From Myxococcales bacterium (GTDB taxonomy: Bacteria > Myxococcota_A > SURF-8), in assembly GCA_003598065.1 (NCBI GenBank), contig QZKR01000098.1:1-41461 (forward strand): 41,461 nucleotides of DNA, in the 5' to 3' direction. Of this stretch, positions 32,258 to 40,369 are shown piece after piece; the first letter of the stretch is position 1; every line of letters begins with the position of its first letter. The notes under the pieces are model-generated. The model ran no database searches. It was not told the origin of the DNA and worked only from the letters and a program-made list of their open reading frames with translations. A program made the position numbers and the translations under genes.

Positions 32258-35236
32258 CTACCCGCACCCGTGCTGCTCGCCGCAGTTGAGGCAGCGGTAG
32301 CAGGCCCCCGAGCGGGTCATGATCTCGCCGCACTTCGGACAGGACGGCGCGTCCTCCTGGTTCACCTTGCTGCGCCGCGAGGCCGTTTTCGCCTTCGGCT
32401 CCTTCGCGTCGGCGGCCAGAAGCGGCCCCTCGCCGTTGGACATCGACGGCTGGGTCTGGTTGCCGATCAGCCGCTGCTCCTCCTTGGAGAGGAACTTCGC
32501 CGCCAGCCAGCGGAAGATGTAGTCGTAGATCGACTTGGCGAAGGGGATCTCCGGGTTGCCCGTGAAGCCCGAGGGCTCGAAGCGCATGTGCGAGAACTTC
32601 TCCACGAGGTCCGCCAGCGGCACGCCGTATTGCAGGGCCAGGGACGTCATCGTGGCGAAGCCGTCCAGGAGGCCGGAGATCGTGCTGCCCTCCTTCGACA
32701 TGACGATGAAGATCTCGCCCGGCTTGCCGTCCTCGTACATGCCGACGGTGAGATAACCCTCGTGCCCGGCCACCACCATCTTGTGGGTGATCGACATCCG
32801 CTCGTTGGGCAGTTTGCGGCGGGCGGTCTTGGCCCGCTCCGCCTCGCTGATCGTCTCGGCGAGCGCCGCCTCGACCGTCGGCTCGGCGGCCGGCTCCGGA
32901 GCCGCCGCGATCTTGCCCGCCGCCGTCTTCTTCTTCCCCTTGCTGGTGTTCAAGGGCTGGGTGCGCTTGGAGTTGTTGCGGTAGATGGCCACCGCCTTGA
33001 GCCCCAGTTTCCAGGCGGCGAGGTAGGTGTTCATGATCTCTTCAACGGTCGTGTCCTCCGGGACGTTGACCGTCTTGGAGATCGCGCCGGAGAGGAAGGG
33101 CTGGCAGGCGGCCATCATCTTGACGTGGCCCATGTAATCGATGTAGCGCACGCCCTTGGTCGGCTGCAGGGCGCAGTCGAACACGGGCAAATGCTCCAGC
33201 TTCACGGCCGGCGCGCCCTCGATCGTCTCGTTCTCCTCGATGTACTTCTCGATCTGGCGGATCTCCTCGGCCGAGTAGCCTAAGCGCCGCAGCGATTCCG
33301 GCACGGCGTTGTTGACGATCTTGAACATGCCGCCGCCGACGAGCTTCTTGTATTTCACGAGCGCCAGGTCCGGCTCGATGCCCGTCGTGTCGGCGTCCAT
33401 CATGAAGGAGATCGTCCCCGTCGGCGCGAGCACCGTCACCTGGCCGTTGCGGAAGCCGTGCTTCTCGCCCCAGGCGTAGGCCTCGTCCCAGGCGTCCGCC
33501 GAGGCCTGATAGAGCGGCTTGGGCAGCTGCGCCTTGTTCAGCTTCCTCGCCGCCGCCCGGTGCTGGCCGATGACGCGCAAAAACGAGCCGCGGTTCGGCG
33601 CGTACTCGCGGAAGGGCCCGAAGGCCTTGGCGAAGCGCGCCGAGCCGTGGTAGGCGCGGCCGGTCATCAGCGAGGTGATCGCCGCCGCGTAGGTGCGGCC
33701 CTCGTCGGAATCGTAGGGCAGGCCGCGCGCCATCAACAGCGCGCCGAGGTTGGTGTAGCCCAGGCCCAGGGGGCGGTAGAGGTGGCTGTTCCAGGAAATC
33801 TGCTGGCGCGGGTAGCTGGCGTTGTCAACGATGATTTCCTGCGCCGTGATGAAGATGTCCACCGCCTTCTGGAAGGCCTCGACGTCGAACTCGCCGTCCT
33901 TCGTCCGGAACGACAGCAGGTTGAGCGAGGCGAGGTTGCAGGCCGAGTCGTCCACGAACATGTACTCGCTGCAAGGGTTGGAGGCGTTGATGCGCTTGGT
34001 GTCCAGGACCGGATTCCAGCGGTTGATCTCGCTGTCGAACTGCATTCCCGGGTCGCCGCAGACGTGGGCGCCCTCGGCGATCTTGCGCAACAGTTCGCGG
34101 GCCTGGTAGGTGTCGATCGTCCGGCGGTCGGTGATCGCCTTCGTCTCCCATTTCTCGTCGGCCTCGGCGGCCTTCATGAACTCGTCGGCGACGCGCACCG
34201 AGTTGTTGGAGTTCTGGAAAAACACCGAACCGTAGGCCTCGCCGTCGAACGACGAGTCGTAGCCCTGCTCGATCAGCGCCCAGGCCTTCCGTTCCTCTTT
34301 CACCTTGCAGTCGATGAACTCGACGATGTCCGGGTGGTCGGCGTTCAAAATCACCATCTTCGCGGCGCGGCGCGTCTTGCCGCCCGACTTGATGACGCCG
34401 GCGAAGGCGTCGTAGCCCTTCATGAACGACACCGGCCCGGAGGCGATGCCGCCGGTGGAGAGATGCTCCTTGCTGGAGCGCAGGGTGGAGAGGTTGGTGC
34501 CGGTGCCGGAGCCGTACTTGAACAGCATGCCCTCGGTCTTGGCGAGGGTGAGAATCGACTCCATGGTGTCCTGGACGCTGTTGATGAAGCAGGCCGAGCA
34601 CTGCGGGTGCGGCTCCAGGCCGACGTTGAACCACACCGGCGAGTTGAACGCGCCCATCTGGTGCAGGAGCAGGTAGGTGAGTTCGTTCTCGAAGACGTCG
34701 CGGTCCTTCTTGGAGGCGAACACGCCCTGCTTGAGCCCCCAGTCGGCGAGGGTGATCGAAACGCGGTCAATCAGGTCGCGCAGGCTTTTCTCGCGCGTCG
34801 GTTCGCCCAGCTTGCCGCGGAAGTATTTGCTCACCACGACGTTCGTCGCCAGCTGGCTCCAGAAGTCGGGCATTTCGATGTCGTTCTGCTCGAAGATCGT
34901 CTGGCCCTTGTCGTTGGTGATGGCGGCCGAACGCTTCTCCCAGGTCACTTCCTCGTAAGGATGCACGCCCTCGCGCGAAAAATAGCGCGGAATGGCGAGG
35001 CCCGGCCCCGCGTGATGCAGCTTCTCCGCCTGGATGCGGTAGTTGCCGCCGGGCAGCCGCTCGATGAGTTCCTCTTCCGAGGGCGCGGGCGAGGGGGCGG
35101 GCGCGGCTTGGACTTTGGCCTTCGGGGGGTCGTACAATTCGGAAAACGCGGCCGTCGCGCTGTCGCCGGCGGGGACGCCCACGGCGGCGGATGCGGTTTT
35201 CGGAGTTGCGGTCTCGGGCGTTTGATTCGGTGCCAT
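32258..35236 (-). CDS. nrdJ: Adenosylcobalamin-dependent ribonucleotide reductase (class II)
   Basis: A 992-residue cytosolic enzyme that makes deoxyribonucleotides without oxygen or a tyrosyl radical, needing vitamin B12. Visible motifs include CSACFINSVQDTMESI (about residues 205-220), GSGTGTNLSTLRSS, GGKTRRAAKMVILNADHPD, NPCSEYMFVDDSACNLASL, LAPTGTISFMMDADTTGIEP and the C-terminal CPKCG...CYRCLNCG zinc ribbon. The region about 820-870 is a Lys/Ala/Pro linker. I chose the ATG at 35234-35236 because GGAGG lies 6 bases upstream; a longer frame to 35392 is leader sequence. It stands alone, with its own promoter and two NrdR-like sites. A B12 riboswitch could not be identified in the leader. 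Confidence 0.95.
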   Translation of the reverse strand: MAPNQTPETATPKTASAAVGVPAGDSATAAFSELYDPPKAKVQAAPAPSPAPSEEELIERLPGGNYRIQAEKLHHAGPGLAIPRYFSREGVHPYEEVTWEKRSAAITNDKGQTIFEQNDIEMPDFWSQLATNVVVSKYFRGKLGEPTREKSLRDLIDRVSITLADWGLKQGVFASKKDRDVFENELTYLLLHQMGAFNSPVWFNVGLEPHPQCSACFINSVQDTMESILTLAKTEGMLFKYGSGTGTNLSTLRSSKEHLSTGGIASGPVSFMKGYDAFAGVIKSGGKTRRAAKMVILNADHPDIVEFIDCKVKEERKAWALIEQGYDSSFDGEAYGSVFFQNSNNSVRVADEFMKAAEADEKWETKAITDRRTIDTYQARELLRKIAEGAHVCGDPGMQFDSEINRWNPVLDTKRINASNPCSEYMFVDDSACNLASLNLLSFRTKDGEFDVEAFQKAVDIFITAQEIIVDNASYPRQQISWNSHLYRPLGLGYTNLGALLMARGLPYDSDEGRTYAAAITSLMTGRAYHGSARFAKAFGPFREYAPNRGSFLRVIGQHRAAARKLNKAQLPKPLYQASADAWDEAYAWGEKHGFRNGQVTVLAPTGTISFMMDADTTGIEPDLALVKYKKLVGGGMFKIVNNAVPESLRRLGYSAEEIRQIEKYIEENETIEGAPAVKLEHLPVFDCALQPTKGVRYIDYMGHVKMMAACQPFLSGAISKTVNVPEDTTVEEIMNTYLAAWKLGLKAVAIYRNNSKRTQPLNTSKGKKKTAAGKIAAAPEPAAEPTVEAALAETISEAERAKTARRKLPNERMSITHKMVVAGHEGYLTVGMYEDGKPGEIFIVMSKEGSTISGLLDGFATMTSLALQYGVPLADLVEKFSHMRFEPSGFTGNPEIPFAKSIYDYIFRWLAAKFLSKEEQRLIGNQTQPSMSNGEGPLLAADAKEPKAKTASRRSKVNQEDAPSCPKCGEIMTRSGACYRCLNCGEQHGCG

Positions 35237-35490
35237 CGGTTGCCTCCAGTTGATGCGATCCTCGCGGCGCAACGACGCCGTAGCGGATAAGCGAAAATAC
35301 CCTTCGTTTCCCCTCCGATGCCGCGCCGTTGTCGGGCGCAAGCATCCCCTCCCGGCTCCGGCGGCGGCCGCCGCGCCGTTCCAACTGCTCAAAGCTGCGG
35401 ATAATCCCTTGTTCGTACCCCGCCTGCCGCCGGATGAACCTCGGGTCGTTTCCGGCTCCCCTCGACGGCTGGGCCTAGCTTATTTTCACT

Positions 35491-35530
35491 GTGTCGGGCC
35501 TGCGCGAACTTTCGCTCCGCGCCCGGACAC
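35491..35530 (-). promoter_or_regulatory. Nested hairpin in the nrdJ leader
   Basis: On the minus strand GTGTCCGGGC pairs with GCCCGACAC (one bulged base), enclosing a smaller stem GCGA-AAGT-TCGC. It sits about 60 nt into the about 355-nt leader. The form suggests a structured 5' leader with control of nrdJ; no known riboswitch class was matched. Confidence 0.45.
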
Positions 35531-35596
35531 GTCTCGTTTGTTTCAACTTCGGATGGGCCAATTCCGCCCGGCGGCGTTTTCGACACGCAAGGGCCA

Positions 35597-35625
35597 GTGC
35601 TAACAAATCGCCGCCGGCTTGTCAA
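35597..35625 (-). promoter_or_regulatory. nrdJ: Putative promoter of nrdJ
   Basis: On the minus strand TTGACA (35620-35625), a 17-bp spacer and TAGCAC (35597-35602). The predicted start is about 355 nt upstream of the nrdJ ATG, so the leader is long. Confidence 0.6.
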
Positions 35626-35632
35626 GGCCAAC

Positions 35633-35681
35633 ACACAAGATCTTGGCCCAACTCTGAGGCAAACTATACCACATCTTGGGG
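35633..35681 (-). promoter_or_regulatory. Pair of NrdR-box-like sites upstream of nrdJ
   Basis: Two related 16-bp imperfect palindromes, ACACAAGATCTTGGCC (35633-35648) and ATACCACATCTTGGGG (35666-35681), have centres 33 bp apart. NrdR boxes upstream of ribonucleotide reductase genes usually come in pairs about three helical turns apart, and CAAGAT-type half-sites are known in some lineages as I recall. They lie just upstream of the -35 element. Confidence 0.4.
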
Positions 35682-35689
35682 CATTTTTC

Positions 35690-36073
35690 AATCCAAATCG
35701 CCGCCTTGCCTGGAAAAATCCGCGCCGTTATGGCACATTGCGGCATTTTTCGTCCACAGGCGTGTCAAATCGGGGTGAATGCCCAACGAAAACCATCGTC
35801 TGACGCAGGGCGGCGTCGCTCGGGGCCAGGTCGAGCGCCGTCCGGAGCCTTTTTTTCGGCGTGGATGCCCGTTGAGGCTGTTGTTCACCAAGCGACAGCC
35901 GAAACGGAAATGCGTTTTTCAAAATAGTAACACCTTGTAATTATAGAAGTATTAACATTTTAACGAGCATATCACAAACCATGCCACTTTGATCGGCGAT
36001 CCTTCGCTACTCTCAACATACTGTAAATAAACGGTAACTTCAGTTACTCGCGCCGCCTTAACCTCTCCATAAT
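35690..36073. other. Gap of about 380 bp with no recognisable gene
   Basis: From the NrdR-like sites to the AT-rich inverted repeat I see no supportable gene. There is a 7-T run at 35850-35856 preceded by a possible hairpin (CGCTCG at 35816-35821 with CGAGCG at 35831-35836), and then a strongly AT-rich stretch from 35920. Short open frames on both strands have random composition and no ribosome site. Confidence 0.5.
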
Positions 36074-36114
36074 ATTCAAAATTATGAATATAGGAATATT
36101 CATATTATTTGAAT
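36074..36114. repeat. AT-rich inverted repeat
   Basis: Arms 36074-36091 and 36096-36114 are complementary over about 18 bp with minor mismatches, around an AGGA centre; the inner 8 bp are perfect (ATGAATAT/ATATTCAT). It could be a protein-binding operator or the first stem of a transcript reading towards 36390. Confidence 0.6.
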
Positions 36115-36288
36115 CGGCATCTTACCGTAATTGCAGGAAAAATGTTGCTTTATTTTCAACATGCCGCTGGAAACCGGAGCCGCAACAGATTCCTCGGCGA
36201 GCGGTTCATCGCTTCGAAGACAGTGCAACCCTCTTTTTGAAATTCGCTCTCGATGTAATGGGGGTCGGGTGCTGGTTTGAAAAGAGAC

Positions 36289-36412
36289 GCCCGCGCGGGA
36301 GTAACGGAGGAAAGGTGCATGGATTCCAAGGCCACTTTGCTGCCGGGGAGAGGGCCACAACTCCCCGACCGCCGTTAGTCCCGTTTTTTTAAAGAGCCGC
36401 TCCCGCGCGGGC
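36289..36412 (+). ncRNA. Candidate structured RNA/attenuator with two competing stems
   Basis: CGGGAGTAACGG (36296-36307) can pair with CCGTTAGTCCCG (36372-36383; one mismatch), which is followed directly by T7 (36384-36390) as in an intrinsic terminator. The overlapping GCCCGCGCGGGAG (36289-36301) can instead pair perfectly with CTCCCGCGCGGGC (36400-36412), which excludes the first stem. Between the arms are a GGGGAG/CTCCCC hairpin (36345-36350 and 36361-36366) and a small frame (36319-36378) with GGAGG. The shape fits a terminator/anti-terminator or a small RNA. No known RNA family was matched. Confidence 0.4.
36319..36378 (+). CDS. Possible 19-residue leader peptide
   Basis: The ATG at 36319 has GGAGG 9 bases upstream; the TAG (36376-36378) lies inside the right arm of the terminator-like stem. 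The peptide is MDSKATLLPGRGPQLPDRR. A ribosome finishing this frame would cover that arm, as in attenuation control. No amino-acid run points to a specific signal. Confidence 0.25.
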   Translation: MDSKATLLPGRGPQLPDRR

Positions 36413-36636
36413 AAGCGAAACGCAGGACGCCCTCATGATAAAGCAAGAGGGATGCCAACTTGGCGTCTTAGCGATAACATCTTGTATTTACCTAAATATT
36501 CACGAAGCCGAGCCGAGCCTGGACAACGGGAAAAGCGGTGGACGACGGTGCTTCCGGACGAGAATGTCGCGGCTATCGCCTGGGGTTGACAAGCCGGCCG
36601 ACAGACCCAAACGGAAGGGGAAAAGCAGAATCTTAT

Positions 36637-36656
36637 GTGTCAAGTTTACTTGACAC
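36637..36656. repeat. Perfect 8-bp inverted repeat after the beta-helix gene
   Basis: GTGTCAAG, a TTTA loop and CTTGACAC. It is 21 bp beyond the stop of the minus-strand lipoprotein gene. It has no adjacent T-run, so it may be an operator or a transcript-end hairpin. Confidence 0.6.
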
Positions 36657-36676
36657 TCGCTCGCTATTTTGCCCTT

Positions 36677-39124
36677 TCAGCGCGGGCCGACGACGTAGGC
36701 GCTGCCGGTGAAGGCGCTGTAGTCGATGAGCCCCACGGGATATTCGGAGATCAGCGACGATGGATCCAGCGAGCCCGCCCACCAGTTGCTGCGCACGTCG
36801 ATCACGCCGCCGCTCAACGAAAGGGCGGTCAGCGCGATGTCGTCGCCGCGCGAGACGCCGTAAAGCGTCGTGTCGGCGCGGATGCTCTGGGTGTCGCCCC
36901 AGCCGCTGTCGTAAACGTACACGCTGATCGACGCGGCGTTTGCATCCGCAAGATCGACCCAGCAGTTTGAGCAGTCGTAGGACGCGGACCAGAGCGCGGC
37001 CCCGGTGTCGCTGCCGCGCAGGACGCCGCCGGTGATGTAGTTGTAGCTCCCGTAGTCGTTCTCGTCGTAGGTCACGCGCGTATAAAGGATCGCGCCGCCG
37101 TCCGGGGCGGTCCAGGGCTCGGAGACCCGATACGCGCCGCAGCAGGCCGCGCCGCTCCAGGTCAGGACGGCCGAGGTGTCCGCTTCTTCTATCTGGAAAG
37201 ACGCCTCGACGGCGTTGGAGAAGATGTTGTTGTTGTTGATGCCGACGGAGGGGATCAGATTGTCCTTCGGGCGGAGGAAAAAACCCTCGCGGCCGTTGAA
37301 GGAAATATTGCTGTACGTCAGCGAACCCGAGACGGTCCCCGCCAGTTCGACGCCGTTGCCGCTGTTGTCGCCGAAATGGCAGTAATCGACGGCGATCGCC
37401 GACATTCCGGTCGCGTTGAAGCCGTCGCCGGCGTTGCGGCGCAGCGTCGAATCGCTCATCGTCAGGCTCAAGCCGCCGCCTTGCGAAAGCAGGGTCAGGC
37501 CGTTGCCGCCGTTGTCGTTGAACTCGACGTAGCTGAAGGTCGCCTCGTAGGCGCTGCCGGTAAGCAGCGCCCCGTCGCCGCCGTTGCCGCGGCTGGCGAC
37601 GCGCGTCAGCGAGGTCGTCCCGCCGCTCAGCCGCAGGCCCCACTGCCGGCAGGAGCGGACCTCGACCCTTTCCAAGGTCGCGCCCGTAACGATATCGATG
37701 CAGCCGTCGCCGTATTCAATGACGGCGTTGGCGAGGTTCGCCGCCGTACCGGCGAGGCGGATTGCGCCCCAGCCGCCGCCTTCGCGGTGGTCCGCGCCGT
37801 AGCTGCTGAACAGCACCGGCGCGTCTTCCGCGCCCTGCACGTCCAAGCCACCGTCCACGTTGAGGCTGTAATCGCCGATTTCGTCGGCGGGCTGCGTGTC
37901 CTGGAAAACGAACAGCACCTGCGTCCCGGCGGCGACGGCGAGCGTCACGCCCGCCGGCACGTGAATCGTGCCGGTGACGACGATGACGCCGTACCACGTC
38001 TCGTCGGCCGCCACCTCGCCGCCGACGTAGCGGATGTCGCTGAAGCTGACTTCGCGCGTCGTGGCGTCCTTCTGGCCCACTCCGTCGCGGACTTCCAGGC
38101 CGATGACGTAAGCTTCGTAATCGCCGTAGGTATGCGTGGCGACCTTGGCCGCGCTCCAGGCGGTGTCGAAGGTCCCGTCGTTTTCCCAGTCCCAGCGGAC
38201 CTCCAGCGCCTCCGCCGCCGTCTCCCGGTCGCTCGACGCCGAGGCGTCCACGGCCACCTGGCGGTCGCCGGCGAGCGTCGCCGTGAAGGCGGCGACCGGC
38301 GGATCGTTGCGTACGCGGACAAACGCCGGCTCGGAGATATTGTAACGGCCGTCGCCGCCGTTGGCCTTGGCGGCGAGGACCATCGTGACGCCCGTTGCGG
38401 CGTCCGCCGGCGCGACGTAGTCGAACTCGTAGGGCAGCTCCTCGTCGCTGGCGGCCGCCACGTCGTCGATCAACAGATCCACCGATTGGATCGCGCCCCC
38501 CTCCATGACGGCGTTGACCAGCACGCGCAAGGACTCGCCCTGCGAAAGCTCCACGGTCTGGCCGGGCTGGGGGCGGACGAGCGTCACCTCGATGGCCGGA
38601 TCGGGCAGATCCTCCGGGTCCAGGCAGTCGCCGCGCCAGCAGGATTTGCCGGCCTCGCAGTCCGCGTCTGGAAGCCAGCCCGCGCCTCTCTCGTCGCAGA
38701 CGTGGAAGGCGTCTGCGCCGACGCATTCCTTGGCGCCGGGGCGGCAGCTTTGCAATTGGCATTCCCCGCCTTCGCAATAATGCCCCGCCGCGCAGGGCGC
38801 GGCCGGCCCCCAGCTCAAGCCGTCCTCGGCGCAGGTCTGGACGCTGAAATCGTCGGCGCAGAACGTATCGTCGGGCTCGCAAGGCAGCGGCGCATCGCCG
38901 TCGGCGTCCGCGTCGTCCGGGTCCTCATCTCCGTCCGGCCCTTCGTCGCCATCCACCACGACAAGGTCGCCGTCCACGACGACAAGATCGCCATCGGCGC
39001 TCTCGTCGCTCTCTGTCTTATCTTCGTCGCCGTCATCCTCCGGCGATGAGCCGCCGCCGCAACCGATCAGCGACAGAACAACCAGCAACAGCACAACCGA
39101 CGGAATCGTCATCGATCGTTTCAT
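36677..39124 (-). CDS. Beta-helix lipoprotein with DGD linker, Cys-rich and PKD-like domains
   Basis: An 815-residue surface lipoprotein. Lipobox SLIGC gives Cys22, followed by an acidic linker to about residue 85 with repeated DGDLVVVDGD. About 85-180 is Cys-rich (CEPDDTFC, CAAGHYCEGGEC). About 180-280 is an Ig-like domain. About 280-370 is PKD-like: PPVAAFTATLAG and VRWDWENDGTFDT. From about 380 it forms a right-handed parallel beta-helix with repeats such as GGWGAIRLAG, NGGDGALLTG, NGGNGLTLLS and NSGNGVELAG. Beta-helix proteins often bind or cleave polysaccharides, but no catalytic set is visible. The start at 39124 has AAGGAG upstream. Together with the giant lipoprotein it suggests a Cys-rich surface proteome. 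Confidence 0.85.
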   Translation of the reverse strand: MKRSMTIPSVVLLLVVLSLIGCGGGSSPEDDGDEDKTESDESADGDLVVVDGDLVVVDGDEGPDGDEDPDDADADGDAPLPCEPDDTFCADDFSVQTCAEDGLSWGPAAPCAAGHYCEGGECQLQSCRPGAKECVGADAFHVCDERGAGWLPDADCEAGKSCWRGDCLDPEDLPDPAIEVTLVRPQPGQTVELSQGESLRVLVNAVMEGGAIQSVDLLIDDVAAASDEELPYEFDYVAPADAATGVTMVLAAKANGGDGRYNISEPAFVRVRNDPPVAAFTATLAGDRQVAVDASASSDRETAAEALEVRWDWENDGTFDTAWSAAKVATHTYGDYEAYVIGLEVRDGVGQKDATTREVSFSDIRYVGGEVAADETWYGVIVVTGTIHVPAGVTLAVAAGTQVLFVFQDTQPADEIGDYSLNVDGGLDVQGAEDAPVLFSSYGADHREGGGWGAIRLAGTAANLANAVIEYGDGCIDIVTGATLERVEVRSCRQWGLRLSGGTTSLTRVASRGNGGDGALLTGSAYEATFSYVEFNDNGGNGLTLLSQGGGLSLTMSDSTLRRNAGDGFNATGMSAIAVDYCHFGDNSGNGVELAGTVSGSLTYSNISFNGREGFFLRPKDNLIPSVGINNNNIFSNAVEASFQIEEADTSAVLTWSGAACCGAYRVSEPWTAPDGGAILYTRVTYDENDYGSYNYITGGVLRGSDTGAALWSASYDCSNCWVDLADANAASISVYVYDSGWGDTQSIRADTTLYGVSRGDDIALTALSLSGGVIDVRSNWWAGSLDPSSLISEYPVGLIDYSAFTGSAYVVGPR

Positions 39125-39320
39125 AATCGCGCTCCTTGGGCCCGCGCCCCAGCCCGGATTGCTCGTGATAATGTGGAGTTTTGCAAGCGGCTTCCCGTTC
39201 GACGAGCACGTCCAAACCCGCGAACGGCCATTACAACTACGCCTTGCGGCGCAGTGTAGCAAGAGTCTTCGCCTTTCGGCAATCCGAAAACGCTTCGGAC
39301 GATTTTTCCGGATGGCGAGG

Positions 39321-39348
39321 AAATCGCGCCGAGACCGGGTCGGCGCGA
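39321..39348 (-). terminator. Hairpin terminator after the EEP-family gene
   Basis: On the minus strand a perfect 9-bp stem (TCGCGCCGA with TCGGCGCGA; 39324-39332 and 39340-39348) is followed by TTT. It lies 13 bp after the stop of the EEP gene. Confidence 0.65.
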
Positions 39349-39361
39349 CCGCGAAGCGGCC

Positions 39362-40351
39362 TCAGTCGTTTTCGCTGAACCGCTTTTCCTCGGCGGCCGG
39401 GCCGATCTCGACGACGGCGCGGACGAAGTGATGGTCGGAAAGACCGGCCGAGTCCAGCCGATCGACGCGCACGAGGCGCGCCCGGCCGGCGGCGAGAACG
39501 AGATCGATCGTCACTTCCGGCAAGGAAACGGGGTAGGTCGCCGGGGCGGCGACGGTGCGTTCGGCGAGACGCGGACTGAGGATTTCCCAAAGCGGCAAGC
39601 CGGTGTCGGGATAATCCCAGCCATGAAGGCGGACCAGGGTTTCGCTGACGTCCGGCGCGGGACGCAGCGAAAAGAACGGCTCGTTGAAATCGCCCGCCAG
39701 AATCCAGCCCATGGGCGGCAGGACGCGGGCGATGACGGCCGCCTGTTCGCGGCGCGTGTCGCGGCGGCGATAGTCGAGGTGGGTGTTGCCGATCGCGATC
39801 CGGTCGTTTTCGCCCAGCGGCAGGGTGAGGGTCAGCAGCGCTCGGCCCTCGGTGGCCGACCAGGCGTTGCTTTCCGGGGGGTTCGGCAGCCAGGTAATCG
39901 AGGTCGAGAGGGCCGGCGCGCGGGTGAGCGCCGCCAACCCGTAGCGGCATTCGCGCAGCACGGCGGGCAAGGCGTTGCCCGCCGCGTCCGTCGTCGTGTC
40001 GAGCGTGACGGCGAAGTAATGGTGCATCGCCAGCCGCTTGGCGAGGAATTCGCCTTCGTCGATGCGTCCCGTGCGGCGGCAGCCGAAATCCACTTCCTGA
40101 AGCAGGATCACGTCGGCCTGGGCGGAGGCGAAGAGTTCGGCCAGCTTTCCCAGGTTTTCCCGGACCACGGCGGCGGGAAGCCCCTGATCGGGCACCGGCT
40201 CGACGCCGGCGGCGACGTGCACATTGGCGCTGATAACGGTCAGACGCATGGGGGCGGGCTCGGACGACGAAAGAAGCGGCGCTTCATCGGACGCCCGGAC
40301 GACGCCGCTCGCCATCAGAAATCCCAAGACCGCCAGCATTCGCCATGGCAT
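39362..40351 (-). CDS. Endonuclease/exonuclease/phosphatase-family exported protein
   Basis: A 329-residue EEP-fold phosphohydrolase with an N-terminal signal segment (about residues 1-21, MPWRMLAVLGFLMASGVVRA). The metal and catalytic motifs are in order: SANVH, LLQEVDFG with the metal Glu, IAIGNTHLDYR, ILAGDFNEPF and the C-terminal LSDHHFV with the general-base His. Family substrates include nucleic acids, inositol phosphates and sphingomyelin, so the target cannot be named. Export suggests an extracellular or periplasmic substrate. The ATG at 40351 has AGGAGG five bases upstream and is preferred over the ATG at 40366. It begins 18 bp after the stop of the upstream gene, so the two are co-transcribed. 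Confidence 0.85.
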   Translation of the reverse strand: MPWRMLAVLGFLMASGVVRASDEAPLLSSSEPAPMRLTVISANVHVAAGVEPVPDQGLPAAVVRENLGKLAELFASAQADVILLQEVDFGCRRTGRIDEGEFLAKRLAMHHYFAVTLDTTTDAAGNALPAVLRECRYGLAALTRAPALSTSITWLPNPPESNAWSATEGRALLTLTLPLGENDRIAIGNTHLDYRRRDTRREQAAVIARVLPPMGWILAGDFNEPFFSLRPAPDVSETLVRLHGWDYPDTGLPLWEILSPRLAERTVAAPATYPVSLPEVTIDLVLAAGRARLVRVDRLDSAGLSDHHFVRAVVEIGPAAEEKRFSEND

Positions 40352-40369
40352 GGGTCCTCCTGCCATCGT

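Noticed and set aside
33458..35290. 610-codon open frame opposite nrdJ
   Set aside because: Antisense shadow of a clear class II ribonucleotide reductase.
35237..35600. Cobalamin riboswitch in the nrdJ leader
   Set aside because: A sequence like GAGCCGGGAGGGGATGC resembles a B12 box, but the core GCTGCCCCCGCAACTG-like element and P1 pairing could not be found. A covariance search would decide.
35728..35922. 64-codon frame on the minus strand upstream of nrdJ
   Set aside because: It needs a TTG start without a ribosome site, and there is no recognisable homology.
36100..36414. tmRNA, 6S RNA or RNase P RNA in the structured gap
   Set aside because: None of the conserved cores (tag frame with tRNA-like end, GAGGAAAGTCC, open central bubble) was seen on either strand.
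36435..36653. 72-codon frame on the plus strand after the candidate RNA
   Set aside because: No ribosome site and random-looking composition; it runs over the inverted repeat at 36637.
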